A DNA stretch of 64,000 nucleotides from Phaseolus vulgaris (lineage: Eukaryota > Streptophyta > Magnoliopsida > Fabales > Fabaceae): assembly GCF_000499845.2 (NCBI RefSeq), contig NC_023753.2, forward strand, positions 18,190,087 through 18,254,086, written 5' to 3'. How positions within the stretch are numbered: position 1 is the stretch's first letter; each line of letters opens with the position of its first letter. Both the position numbers and the translations under genes were made by a program. The notes under the pieces are model-generated. The model ran no database searches. It was given only the letters and a program-made list of their open reading frames with translations, and had not been told where the DNA came from. Shown here one piece after another: positions 42,777-54,194 of this stretch.

Positions 42777-44614
42777 TTCTTCAAGATGAGTAGCTCCTTG
42801 TCTTTTAAATTTTAGTTCTTCTTTATTTCATATTGTCATTTACTTTCCTTACTTGTCTTGCTGTTTTTTACATTTTAATTTGTTCTTGGTGTGCTTTGTG
42901 GAAGATCTAACCGAAGCACTCTTGTTCATTTGATCTTGAACAAGTTCTTGTGCAATTTGTGATAGGATTCCATACACCTTTGTGTTGCTATTTTCTTTTA
43001 GGCTTTGAGTCTTTATTGCTTTCATTATTTTGGTTCATATTATGCTTTGAGTCTTTAATTTTCTGAATCTATACATGTTTTGTCAAGTCATGTTCATCCA
43101 TATTGTCAACAATTCATAGTAGTCCTTTTATTTGGCTTAATTGTTTCTTGATTTTGGGTCTCTTTATTTTGCTTGAATCTGCTGTTCTTTGCTCCTTTGG
43201 TGCCTTTTTAATTTTTAGTTTGAGTTCATATTGTGTTTAGATCGTACACAATTCTATTTCACAAATTTCCATTGTGTCTAAACTTTGGTATCTTGCTGTT
43301 TTTGTTTCCAGTTTTCAGATTCCCCTGTTTACACCTTCTCTGTTTTGGCTGTTTTAACCCAGAAAAATATTTCCACCCATAGTAAAATTCTGATTTTCTG
43401 GAAAATGCAAGTTTAAAGTGTTATAGAAAAGACAAAAAAAGAATTAGGTCAAAAGAAGCAACAGAAAAAAAATGATAAATCTTTTAAGATCAGAGTGCAA
43501 ATCTGAAGCGCTCCAGCTGGCCTAACCGAACACCAATTTTGCAAAATTTATTAAAAAAAAATGGTGCATCCGTTTTGAGTGAATCCAAAGCCAGATTTTA
43601 GATAAGATCCTGAATATCTTGCATAACAAATTTTAGAGCCAAATTCCAAAAATAAAGATCAGCATAAATCGGGGAACAAACACGTTTTCTGGCTCACAAC
43701 ATTTTCCAGTGGTGCTGTTTTTTTTTTATTTGGTCATCTAATCTAGTGCTTTTCTTTAGGAATTCTTTTTGTGTGCCAACCTTTATTTGAGTACCTTTAT
43801 TTGTTTGCTTTAATTACTTGACTCTCTTTCTAGTTGTCACAATCTAAATCCTTTTGGTGGTACTGTTTTATTCAATTAAATTTGTTTCTTGCTTTTGTTC
43901 TTTGACCTCTAATTTGGGTGCTGGAATTTAATTCTTCTCTGGTGCTTATGTGAATGGGAACTTGATTTGGTTAAGGTTTAGCCCTTTGCTAGGTGCTGGA
44001 AATTGGAGGATTAAAGGCCATCATTCTTAGGAGAAGACAAGGTCAAAGCCGAAACAAACATTCTTGAAATAAACACTACAAACACTTGGAAGATCAACAA
44101 TCAAAGACAACAAGGAAGTGCACTAATCAAAAGAGGATCAACAAAGGGAGTTCTCTTATTTCCTTTGCAACTTGGTTTATTGTTAATTACCTTGTTAATT
44201 ACGTCTAGACGGTGAGTGTGTCTTCAAGGGCTCAAAGTGTCCAAGAAGCCTCACCTAGGGCCGAATAGTATAGCCTTCTTGATTAGTAATTGTTACTTGT
44301 TTGTAATTGTTTTTCTTTTGCTTTCATAGCTACGTTTTGCATGTTTAATTTTGTTTAATTTTTGTTCTAAACCGACTAGCTTTGTTGCATAGTTAGCTTA
44401 CATTGTTTTCTTGCATGTTTTCTTGCATTTGTGTTCTAAGTGTTTCACTAAGAGAAAGTCTTGTGTGAAGATATTGGGGGATAGTTTTTGGCAAGGAAAA
44501 GGCTTGGTACTTAAGTAGTCCTTTGTGACTCACCTCCCTTACCTGGAAAACTACTCTCTTTAACTTTCCTAAACTTTCTCAAAGTAAAACACCTATATAC
44601 ACAAAGTTTTAGCC
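42777..44614 (+). other. Family E leader
   Basis: 1.84 kb, T-rich, no ORF of note. Shares CTAGTGCTTTTCTTTAGG with the family C leader. Ends CAAAGTTTTAGCC|ATG. Confidence 0.7.
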
Positions 44615-46417
44615 ATGTCTTCTTCTTCTCACTCTCCAAAGTCTATAGAAAGTGAAGTAAAATCCTTGAAATCTCTTTTGAAACAACTTACTAAGGATAT
44701 TCAATCAATTTCATCTAAACAATTGGAGAATGAGATCAAAACTAATGAATTGACTAAAGCAAAGAATGAGAAGTCTCAATTTTCAAAAAAATTACATTCT
44801 CATGCATCTAGCTCTAAACATCATGATTATCTTGGGGAAGAAAGTCTTAGGAAAAATGAATATCATCAACAATTCCCTAGGAGAGCTAGGAAAGAGAGAC
44901 AAGAAAACCTAACCAAGCATATCTCTCACACTCAAGCTAGAGAAATTCCATGTTTAGAATACCTTGGCAATGATCAATTAGCATCTCAATGTTTCAATGA
45001 AAGATCTATGATCTTAAGGGACAAAGATGAGAATAGTAGCCAAGAAAAAGAAGCTAGTGAGAGTGAAGAAAATGTAAAAATAGAAAAGCAAGAGAAAACC
45101 CTTGGGAAACAAAAGGCGTGGGAGAAGAGTGTTCCTTCCCACAAGGTCATTCAACAAGAAGGAAAAGTTGAAAATACATTTGAAAATATACCTCTTGTTG
45201 AACAACCTAGCCTTACCTTTTGTAAAGGAACACTTGCAAGCCTAGAAAAAAAAGAAGAATCCTTAAAAAAGGCTTGCATAGATAAAAATATAGTAGATTA
45301 TTTTACATACATGCCAAGATATCACCAAGTGAAGGTCAAGTCATCTATAGGCATCTACAAAGACAATTTTTTATATGAAGTAGTGCCTAAAGAAACTTGT
45401 CATGTCTTATTGAGACAACCTTTGCAACGAATTGAAATTTCCATGAACAAAGGTTGTATCAACGAGACTACCTTCACACATAAAAGAGAAATTCTTCATG
45501 AAGGAGAACTCATGGGTCAAATTAGAGTTGATAAAACTCTAGAGCTTTTAAAAGGAAAATTAATGTCACCCATGAGAAAAGATGTTCAAAGACATTACCC
45601 TAGATACATTCCGTGTTTTAAAAATACATCTAAGGCGATGTCTCATGAACTCTATACTCCTTCACCTTTTGCAAATGATCCTTGGGAAGACATAAGCCTA
45701 AATTTCATATTAGATCTTCCTAGGACAACAAAAGGTTTTGATTCCATTTTCATGGAAGTGGATAAACTCTTCTTAAGAAAAGTGACAAGCCTCCATGATT
45801 TATTTTCAAAAATAAGGGATAGAGCTCCAAAATTTGAAAACATAGCTCTCCCTTCTATGCTTCACGAAATCATGAGGGACACCCACAATTCTTGGGATAA
45901 GAATCTTTTTCCTTATAATCATGCATACAATGGAGTAGTCCACAAGATTACTCATATCTCTCCATTTGAAGTTGTATGTGAACATAGTCCTCTTGCCTTT
46001 TTAAAGTTGTCACCATTTCCTAAAGGGATTATGCCTAAGGAAAAAGTAACTACTTTTGGAAATTTTAGAAAACATAAGAGGATTAGAAGGCACCTACAAC
46101 CATCAAAAGGGAAGCATTGTGAGAAGTTGACCAAAACAAGAGAAAAACAAAGATGGCAACTTCACACAATTAATTGTTCTCCAAATACTCACTCTAACTC
46201 CTTTGCTTTGTTTCAAGATTCTCATAGGTTGATATTTGATCCGGGAGGACACACCTTGACGAAGCAAGAGGCTGCTATCCGAGATCAAGTTAGCAAATCT
46301 GAGGATAGATCTTTTCCCGAAGGAGGAGATGATGGACATCATCCAGCCACAACAAGCCCCCTCAAAAGCAAAAGCTTTGGATTTGAGGACAAATCCTTTT
46401 CAAGAGGGAGGGGATGA
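44615..46417 (+). CDS. 600-codon condensed Ty3 polyprotein without RT or RNase H
   Basis: A single open frame, MSSSSHSPKSIES..., ending in the polypurine tract. In order: a coiled-coil gag-like N-terminus (1-60), a charged region, a decayed zinc knuckle (CLEYLGNDQLASQC, about 116-129), an acidic linker, a segment matching the end of protease (SIGIYKDNFLYEVVPKETCHVLLRQPLQ; compare the family C protease), an integrase zinc-module remnant (EGELMGQIRVDKTLELLK, RHYPRYIPCF), and integrase core parts (DPWEDISLNFILDLPRTTKGFDSIF, then HNSWDKNLFPYNHAYNGVVHKITHISPFEVV). RT and RNase H are gone. The first integrase Asp is Asn and the second Asp segment is absent, so no enzyme activity is expected. That the frame stays open is the odd feature: either a young copy of a successful derivative or selection for a structural protein. 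Confidence 0.8.
   Translation: MSSSSHSPKSIESEVKSLKSLLKQLTKDIQSISSKQLENEIKTNELTKAKNEKSQFSKKLHSHASSSKHHDYLGEESLRKNEYHQQFPRRARKERQENLTKHISHTQAREIPCLEYLGNDQLASQCFNERSMILRDKDENSSQEKEASESEENVKIEKQEKTLGKQKAWEKSVPSHKVIQQEGKVENTFENIPLVEQPSLTFCKGTLASLEKKEESLKKACIDKNIVDYFTYMPRYHQVKVKSSIGIYKDNFLYEVVPKETCHVLLRQPLQRIEISMNKGCINETTFTHKREILHEGELMGQIRVDKTLELLKGKLMSPMRKDVQRHYPRYIPCFKNTSKAMSHELYTPSPFANDPWEDISLNFILDLPRTTKGFDSIFMEVDKLFLRKVTSLHDLFSKIRDRAPKFENIALPSMLHEIMRDTHNSWDKNLFPYNHAYNGVVHKITHISPFEVVCEHSPLAFLKLSPFPKGIMPKEKVTTFGNFRKHKRIRRHLQPSKGKHCEKLTKTREKQRWQLHTINCSPNTHSNSFALFQDSHRLIFDPGGHTLTKQEAAIRDQVSKSEDRSFPEGGDDGHHPATTSPLKSKSFGFEDKSFSRGRG
46401..46414 (+). other. Polypurine tract of family E
   Basis: CAAGAGGGAGGGGA directly before TGATGG. 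It overlaps the end of the ORF. Confidence 0.8.
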
Positions 46418-46859
46418 TGGAGGAGGGCCCAAGCTCACCACACGATGAAAGCCAAGCCTCCAAAACTAGACACACCCCTCCCCATGTGCTCATTTGTGCA
46501 CCCATGTGCCATGTGCACCCATGTGCTTCACATTTACATTTCATTTGGCTAGCATTAGGGTTGCATTATGGTCCTCCTTAGCCTATAAAAGGAGGAGCCT
46601 ACACCTTGTATTTTCAAGTTTATTGTGAGTAAAGTTATGCTGCCCATTTGTGCTCAACTTTGCTTCTCCCTAGAATCCTAGGCTCTAAACTTCAATTCCT
46701 TCATCTTTTCCCTTGAGCTGGCCGAACCACTCAATACCCATACCTATCATGCACCTACAAGATCAACACCACTCTTAGGAGGATCTTGCTCACTCTCATT
46801 CATTGCTTCCGCCCCATACTCTACATTGATTCAAGAAGAACTTCATGAAAATGCCATCA
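46415..46859 (+). repeat. Family E 3' LTR, internally deleted
   Basis: 445 bp; identical ends to the 5' LTR and nearly identical sequence outside a 300-bp gap. The gap is bounded by the short repeat ACTAGAC. Confidence 0.88.
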
Positions 46860-48318
46860 GGAGGGGTGAATTGAACATATAAAATTTTCGCAAATGCAAG
46901 CAGTTCTTAGTATATCAGAGGAAAAAAGAACAGATTGTTTTTAAAAGAAACAGATTGGTTCTTCAGAACAGTCTAACACAATTTGAACTTGTTCAGGTTA
47001 AAATTGCAATCAAACAGAGAGATATAACAGAATCAGATTGGTTAGATTTTATCAATTTGAGGAATACAGATTATGCCAAGAAATCAACCAAGTTCATTCA
47101 GCAAAAGGTTTTAAAGAGAATGAATCTTTGTCAGGTTTCAATGAATAAGACTATTTGTTCATAAACCAATTAAAACCTCATATACAAATACCTTGTTAGT
47201 GTTTAGAGAACTTTAACAGATCAAGAAGAATAGTTTTTATTAAACCCAGAATTAACATATTTGATTTCAAAAGAACAGATTTAGTTCTTGACAGAATTAA
47301 GCAAAAACCTGAAGCGAGTGCAGGGATGAAAGGGAAAGACAAGCAAGTTTTTATACCGGTTCACTCATACAGAGCTACATCCAGTTTCACCTTACTCCAA
47401 GGTGGAATCCACTAAAAACAGTATCAATCACTTACAAACACAGCAGTTCTTGAACACTACAAGAACAATACAACCAATGCTGAAAAACCCTATTTCAGCA
47501 CACCTTGCACTCCAAGAAACCCTATCAAGGAGTGACTAACACTTACACTTTTACAAACCAGAATAAAGGAAAGATAACACCTGAAAAGAAGATGCAAGAA
47601 CTCAAAACCAGTAGTTCAATTTGTTGCAGAACTGCACCAGCACCTTCACCAAGATCAAAGTTTTCCTAGAACAAGCACACTTGAAAATCTCTTTGGAAAA
47701 CCTTTCAAAAATCTTTTCAATCCTTCTTCTCACATGGAAAGTGTTTAATCTCTGTCAAAAACGTAATTTCTCAGCATCCTTTCATGTGAGAGAGGCTTTT
47801 CTTTATATAGAAAACAGTTTCTAACTTCTTTTCAAAAAACAGTTTGAAAAGCTGTTATGAAAACAACAGATTCAGTTTTAAACTGAACAGATTTATTTTA
47901 TGAAAACTGCCAACTCAGCTAACTGAAATAACTGTCTGAGTCGTACCTTTGGTGTCCTAACTAACTTTCGAAAATCCTTTCAGCAAACCAAAGAATAAAC
48001 CTGTTCTTTTACAGAGAAACGGATTTATTTTTGTGCAGAGTCCTGATTTTTGAAGAAACCTCTAGAAAGCTTTTGGAAAAACTTTTAACCACTTTATGTG
48101 CTTATTCTAGGCTTGGTTAGGCATCTAGGATAGATCATGTAGCAAAAGGCAACCTTACACATACACAAGCCTAAATACAAGATCATCTAAGCCTATTACA
48201 AACTTCAAAGCAAACTAGTTATTTTATACATCAAACACACACTAAAACTAGGTAGAGAAGAAGCTTCATCCATCTTCAACATCTTGTAGGTTGGCCCCTC
48301 AGCAGAATCCTCGTCTGA

Positions 48319-48537
48319 CTAAATCACCACGGCTTTACCCCGACAAGAGAGGGAAGTGGGAGATGGTTGAACGGCGGGAAGAGGGACCGAAACCCCAGGA
48401 TTGCAGGGAGCGGGTGAAGACGCTGCGGCGGCGAGGGCGCGGACATGCTGAAGAGAAGTGCCCACGTCCCTAGAAACCCCGTGAATACGAGTGAGAATAT
48501 CAGTTAACTTGGCCCATTTTTCCTCGGTTAAACCCAT
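48319..48537 (-). pseudogene. Tat2 antisense ORF remnant
   Basis: Minus-strand ORF of about 72 codons starting MGLTEEKWAKLTDILTRI at 48537 and stopping at 48319. The ATG is two bases after a GTGTGCAG acceptor, and a donor TTTGTAG|GTATGAA is at about 49887, so a 5'UTR intron (about 217 bp without the insert) precedes it. Location and arrangement match the Tat1 antisense gene, though the protein is not visibly similar. Much of the gene beyond 48319 is missing. Confidence 0.45.
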
Positions 48538-48715
48538 GCCTGCACACAAAGTTCAAGAGATGTCGAGATAAACCATGCGAACGTGCGGAAGGAAAGCACA
48601 AACGCGACGTTACAAGAAACAACATCTACCAGAGTTTAGGGTTTCTTAAATCATAAGGAAACCCAGAAACAGAAAGTAACCGATACGAAGATTAAAGTAT
48701 ACAGGCAGTTATCCA

Positions 48716-49841
48716 TGTTAGAATGTATGGCTTTAAACTAGAGGGGGGAGAATGGTTTAAAGGGGGTTTTCGCAAACTTTTTAGTCTAGAATGAAATTCC
48801 TTTGAGAAAACTTGATACAGAATCCAGTTAGCCAAAAACACAAAGCAATTTAATACAGCACCAGAAAAACAATCGGTTGTTTCGCAGAAACAATCGGTTG
48901 TTTATACCAGTTGAAAAATATACAAACTGAAATTAAAGAGTTTAAGGGAGAGAGAGATTGCACAAACAGTTTATATTGGTTCACTCTTAAACCAAGAGCT
49001 ACATCCAGTTTCCCATAAACCACTGGGAATCCATTAAGTAACCAAACCTAGATTACTTACACACACCACCAAAGAAGTGACCTTGATCCCCTCAAGAAAC
49101 ACACTTCCTTTGGCTCAGCACATACACCACCAAGAATGTTGATCTTGACAACCTCAAGAGCACACAACACTTTTTGGCCTACTACACCAGAGTTTACACA
49201 AAGTACAGAAGGATTACACTTGTTACAGAATGAACTGAAATCAATACAAATGAAATCTTATTCCACTCTCTCTTGATCAAAGCAAACTCAAAGCAATCGT
49301 TAACTCTTGAAAGCAAAACCAGTGACAAAACTCAAATCTGTTTTCCTATGATTAAATCTCAGTTCTTTTTTGTTACAAAAGATGAACAAACTATTTATAG
49401 TTTTCAAAGAATGGTCAAAGCATTTAAAATAGGAGTGCATTCAGTTACAAAATCATTTAAAGCTCAGTCAACACACAAAACAGTTTTCTGTTATCATTTG
49501 AAAACAAACAACCGGTTGAATGTGCGAATCAATCAGTTGTTTTGGTTTGACAGCAAGTCAACCACCAAAAACAGTTTTCAAACTTTTTCAAAACACCTAA
49601 GAGTAAAACAATCGGTTGTTTCGACAAAACAACATGTTGTTTTTCACTTAGTTTGAAAAACACTTTCAATTAAAAAGGTTTGAAAATACTTTAGCTTTGG
49701 ATTCAATCAAGAGTGGATTTACACAATATAATCTACCCCAGATCCTATTCTAAAGCACCTCAGCAACAACAAGCACATCCAACCTTCCATCAAACTCAAA
49801 GGATTTGGATTCTTAAAAGCTTGAACACACTTGATTCAACA
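48716..49841 (-). mobile_element. Solo LTR of Sirevirus-like family A
   Basis: 1126 bp, TGTTAGAATG...TTGATTCAACA, with exact target duplication ATCCA (48711-48715 and 49842-49846). Same family as 26017-27143, and has the same AACAATCGGTTGTTT motifs near 48868, 48890, 49607 and weaker ones at 49508, 49531, 49628. Confidence 0.92.
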
Positions 49842-50195
49842 ATCCAGAACCTAGTAAACAAGGGTGAATGAGAGTCAGTGTTCATACCTACAAACGATAG
49901 CGAATGAAAACAGAAAACCGCGGAGGGAGTGTGAGAATGCTTGGGGAAGAAGGTGAAACGATAAAGGTTTCGGAGAATGATGTAACAAGCGATTAGACGC
50001 GCGCGTTTTCTAGAGTTTAAAAGCAAACAAAGAAGCGCAAGCGACGTTAAACCCTAGTCGTTGATCAAGACACGTGTGCACAAATAAGACAGGCCCGGAA
50101 AGAAGTCACTTTGGCGTCGTATTTATGTCCTGTCGCATAGAGCCACATAGATCACCCAGGGCAAGGACTTAGCCTCTTCGCTGAACGAGTTACAG

Positions 50196-50212
50196 CTCGA
50201 GGCTGGGGGGCT
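50196..50212 (+). other. Polypurine tract of Tat2
   Basis: CTCGAGGCTGGGGGGCTT ends directly before TGTGTACC. Same design as Tat1. Confidence 0.85.
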
Positions 50213-51058
50213 TGTGTACCGACCAGCCCCCGGGCGTTGACTAACCACTGGTAATGTTGGTGCCACGTAAGCGGGTCCCACGAGCAGTGTGGGCCAGTAC
50301 CTCGCAAAACACGTGCGCCAAGGAGCCGAGAGTGGTCAGACATCAGTCATCAGGATGCACCGACTTGCCACTCAGCAGTGTGGAGAGGTCGGACATCGGA
50401 AATCCAAACAGTAGAGATGGGCCACGAGAAGTGAATCCCAGATCACACACCAGTTATCAGTAAGGGAGAAGCCTAGATCACGAGTGCCCATGCATGTATA
50501 GTGGACGACGCATTCAGGCGTGACACAAAGTATAAAAGCCACTGGAAGGATATGGCCAGCAAGGGCCACAATCAGGGGTGAGCTGCATGCATGGCACGTG
50601 AACAGCTAGGGCACTCTCAGAGGTGGGTGATCCCAGAGATCAGGTGCACGAGGAGGCATCCAGGTGGTCATCCCGTCAGAGGTTGCACTCCAGTTAGGGA
50701 CCCCACGCGCTGGGTTATTCCTAAGAGTAAGGTAACAACAGTGATGGGCCCGCCAGAAAGGCCCATTTCAGGTAAACAAGAAACCCTAGTTTTCAGTCTA
50801 TAAATAGTAAGTTAACAAACTTGGTCAGGGGAGAATCCTCTTGCGCCGTTACACACACACAAGAGCAAGAGTATACAGTTTTTGGTATTTCCTAGCCCTA
50901 GTACTGACTTGAGCGTCGGAGTGCAAACGGCTGCTAGAGCTCCCATTGTCTTTGTGTTTCAGGTGTTCATCAAAGGGACCGCATACGCGAACGCAAGGAT
51001 TCTGAACGTGAGCGTGACGTAGGCGCACGAAGGCGTTTCGAGTCAACCGGCAGGAACA
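50213..51058 (+). repeat. Tat2 3' LTR
   Basis: 846 bp, TGTGTACCGACC...GGCAGGAACA. TATA box GTCTATAAATAGTAAG at 50799-50814. Its last 117 bp match the 5' LTR fragment with a few changes. Confidence 0.88.
50799..50814 (+). promoter_or_regulatory. TATA box in Tat2 LTR
   Basis: GTCTATAAATAGTAAG; a good plant TATA box about 140 bp before the part of the LTR shared with the 5' fragment. Confidence 0.65.
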
Positions 51059-52897
51059 AACACGTTCATCAGTCCGTATGACATGAACAAAAGTTGTAGA
51101 CGCTCAAATTGTCTACTAAATATTGTTGTTGTAGAAAAACAATATTTAGAATATTATAGATACAAGTAAATCATAAATTTAGTTTTTGTTATCATCAAAA
51201 CATAAAAACATAAACTCCACGTATGATTTTCTCGTTATCAAACCGTCTAGTGAGTCATAGACTCTCTAATCAGATCATTCATATCATCCAGGATGTCAAC
51301 ATTCTTCTTCCCCAATTCCCACTAAAATGTTTTAAAAATATTACACACATATAAAGAAGTAGAAAATTACAATTAATCTTTTTTTATAATTATAAATAAT
51401 AAAAAGACAACCATAAAAAATAGCTTAAAACTTTTTAAAGACAGTAAAATAAATGAATATTATGCTTAATAAATTAATTACAAAAATATTTATCGTTGGA
51501 TCAATTAGTTTCCTACATTGTCACATTTTGAGGTTGACTCCTTTGTAATTGAAGGTGGCTTTGGGCCTTTTTAGTGAGTACTTAAAATTTCAATAACACA
51601 CTTAATTTTTTTTCCTATTATACCGTTAACCCTTCCACTAACTTTTAAATAATTTACACAAATTTATCATGTTAAATGCACTGAGAAGTAAATAAAATGA
51701 GAAAGTGTACACCTATTTTATTAGAATCAAGGAAATTTATTATATTTCTTGGTCCTAAAAAACAATCTTAAAATTCATATAAAAAGAAATAAAGAGAGTA
51801 CAATTGAGTAAGCTTTTGTGATATGATGAGATTCTTAAAATTAGAAATTGAGTCTTATACAAGACTTTCCGTCTTTATTTACAAGACTCTTTCAATTAAT
51901 TTACACATTTAAAAAAAACAGTTAAATTAGTTTAAAATAATAAATTTTTCAATTACTTGTATTATCATTTCAAAATTATTCATACATATTTAAACTAAAA
52001 TAGTTGACAGAAACTTTCATATTTATGAAGACTTATACTCTCAAATCAAATTAAGAATGAGAAATATATTTTGATTTATTTTAAATATTTGCAAATGGTT
52101 TTATAAATAGGAACAAAGGGAAGTACAATTTTTCAATACTAATAACCATTTTTAGAAACACAATTAAATTAAGGTTTTTAAGTTATAAAAAGTTTAATCA
52201 TGTGTTTTTCGGTTCATCTACGGTTTATGCGGACAAGTTTGAGAGAGGTAAGTCTATTTGTATTCAATGGTTTAAGTGGATTTGTTATGTGAGTTGATTT
52301 TAGATTGACACATTTTAGAGGTTTCTCTTTTATTCATGATTTTTTAGATTAACAATTTAAGGTGAGAACCCAAAGAAGATCTCCACTAGACATGAACTTA
52401 ACCAAGTGGTTAAGTAAGTGTGAAAGTTCACTTCTAAAGGGCAATGAGAAAAACACAATATGGTGATTATGATGATGAAAGTAAATTGTTAAAATGGAAG
52501 GAACACAAGATGAAGAAAGACAAGTGATAACCAAAATTAAAAGACAAATAATATCATAAAGAAGAATGGAATGGATGGCGCAAAAGGAAAGATAAAAAGA
52601 GGAAGGGATGAAGAAAGCTTATGGAAGAAGAAGGGTTGTCACGTCACTTGGAGAAAGGAGACACTCCAAGATGAGTGGTGAAAGAGCCGCCACTTGTTTG
52701 AAGTGCTCACACAATCAAGATAAGACCCATTATGAGAACTCTCAAGTCTCACAAAACACTCATGCACAGTTTCTTTACTATCCAAATTCAATGTTTGAAA
52801 TACATAAGGTAAGACACTCTATTTATAGGAAATAGTGTCTTGGATAACAAGATAGAGGGGTAGGGTTGTCATTTGTGAGAAGTCTTCTAGAAGGTAG
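51059..52897. other. AT-rich DNA with a diverged inverted Ty3-type LTR
   Basis: 51059-52330 is plain AT-rich DNA with no ORF. About 52600-52897 resembles, in reverse, the family C/D LTR: ACTCCAAGATGAGTG...GCCGCCACTTG...CAATCAAGATAAGACC and a reverse TATA-like CTCTATTTATAGG (52818). The copia element is inserted in it, and it resumes at 58726. Confidence 0.45.
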
Positions 52898-53335
52898 TGT
52901 AAGAAATTATGTAAATTAATTTCTATAAAGTGACTCACATGACTTAGAGTTTAGGCTTTGGGCCCGAATATGATTTAATAATAATAATAGAATTAAAGGC
53001 CCATTGGTTAATGTGAGAAATATATATCTGATGATATACCTAATGGAAAACCTACATCTGATGGATATTGGGAACTAAAGGCTATAGGGTTCTGTCTCTC
53101 TGCAAATAATAGTTGTCTCACTGTTAACCATCACGAAAGTGTGTGACAGGTACGGAATTGCTAAGAGATAGATTGGGACAAAGGAGATAAAGTAACTACT
53201 CAATTAGGATCACTCATGGATCAAGGTAAGTGCCTTCTTGATTGTATGATTGTGTGAGAATCATGATATGATAAGATCTATTTGTGAACATAATTGTATG
53301 TGTTCAATTTACGTTTATTCATGTTTAAATTTACA
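52898..53335 (+). repeat. Copia 5' LTR
   Basis: 438 bp, TGTAAGAAATTATG...TTTAAATTTACA. Confidence 0.92.
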
Positions 53336-53337
53336 TG

Positions 53338-53353
53338 TGGTATCAGAGCCTCG
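53338..53353 (+). other. Copia primer binding site
   Basis: TGGTATCAGAGCCTCG, the standard initiator tRNA-Met complement, 2 bases after the LTR. Confidence 0.9.
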
Positions 53354-53927
53354 TTGCTCATGTTGTGATTCTCCATTAATGTTTTTCCAAAATCAAAATA
53401 ACCCTAATTTTAAAATATTCCCAATTTAAGAACACTAATTTTAAAATTAGGATTTATAAATTAAGGTTTTCATTCCTCTATAATAGATCCCTAATTGTCC
53501 TAAACCATCAAAATCAAAGAACCCTAATTTTAAAATAATCCCAATTGAAAAACCCTAATTTTAAAATTAGGGTTTATGTATTAAGGTTTACATCAACTAC
53601 CGTTTGGTGCCTGGGTAAGGGATGAAACTGCACGTGTGAATTCGTTACTACACCTATTGAATTCACAATAATAGTTGACCCGTATGGAATGGCCCATTAT
53701 TCATCAAAATTTATTTTAAGTGTTTGTTATATTCTTCCCTGCACCTTACGTATGCATCTATTATTGTGAATAGTATCAACTAATTTGGTTGCATTTGTGT
53801 TACGGGAAAATAAAATAGTATCATGTATGAATTTTTTATTTTTATTTTATTTTATTATATTTGTAATGTAATTTCAAAGAAATTTTGTTATGTTACAATG
53901 TAATTTTATTTGAATTAAATTAATGCT

Positions 53928-54128
53928 TAATTAAAGTTTTAATGAAATTTTATTATGTTTTAATGTAATTTTATTTGCATTAAATTAAAGTTTAATTAAA
54001 GTTTTAATGAAATTTTATTATGTTTTAATGTAATTTTATTTGCATTAAATTAAAGTTTAATTAAAGTTTTAATGAAATTTTATTATGTCATAATGTAATT
54101 TAATTTGTATTAAATTAAAGTTTAATTA
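53928..54128. repeat. Tandem repeat, about 64-bp unit
   Basis: Three main units of AAAGTTTTAATGAAATTTTA...ATTAAATTAAAGTTTAATT; pure A/T-rich. Confidence 0.85.
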
Positions 54129-54194
54129 ATTGATTGAAAGTGAGGAATGAAAAATTATATTTCCGCTTTATGTATTTAATTTTAAATTGAAATT

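Larger units (their letters stand above)
42011..46859 (+). mobile_element. Compact non-autonomous Ty3 element (family E)
   Basis: 5' LTR 42011-42756 (TGATGGAGG...GCCATCA), primer site, 1.8-kb leader, one 600-codon ORF, polypurine tract and 3' LTR 46415-46859. Target duplication GGAGG at 42006-42010 and 46860-46864 is exact. It lies inside the solo LTR above. RT and RNase H are missing. Confidence 0.9.
41974..48281 (-). mobile_element. Solo LTR of Sirevirus-like family B, split by a Ty3 element
   Basis: 41974-42010 plus 46865-48281, about 1454 bp when the inner element and one duplication are removed. Ends TGTTAGGTC and TTCAACA. Target duplication TCTTG at 41969-41973 and 48282-48286 is exact. 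No internal region, so it is a solo LTR left by LTR-LTR recombination. Confidence 0.88.
40128..51058 (+). mobile_element. Deleted Tat-lineage Ty3 element (Tat2) carrying nested insertions
   Basis: 5' LTR tail 40128-40244, primer site, a short leader, post-integrase repeats, remnants of an antisense gene, polypurine tract and full 3' LTR 50213-51058. Nearly all of gag-pol is deleted. Inserts are 41974-48281 (which itself contains 42011-46859) and 48716-49841. Removing them leaves about 3.5 kb. The 117 bp of the 5' LTR matches 50942-51058. Confidence 0.85.
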
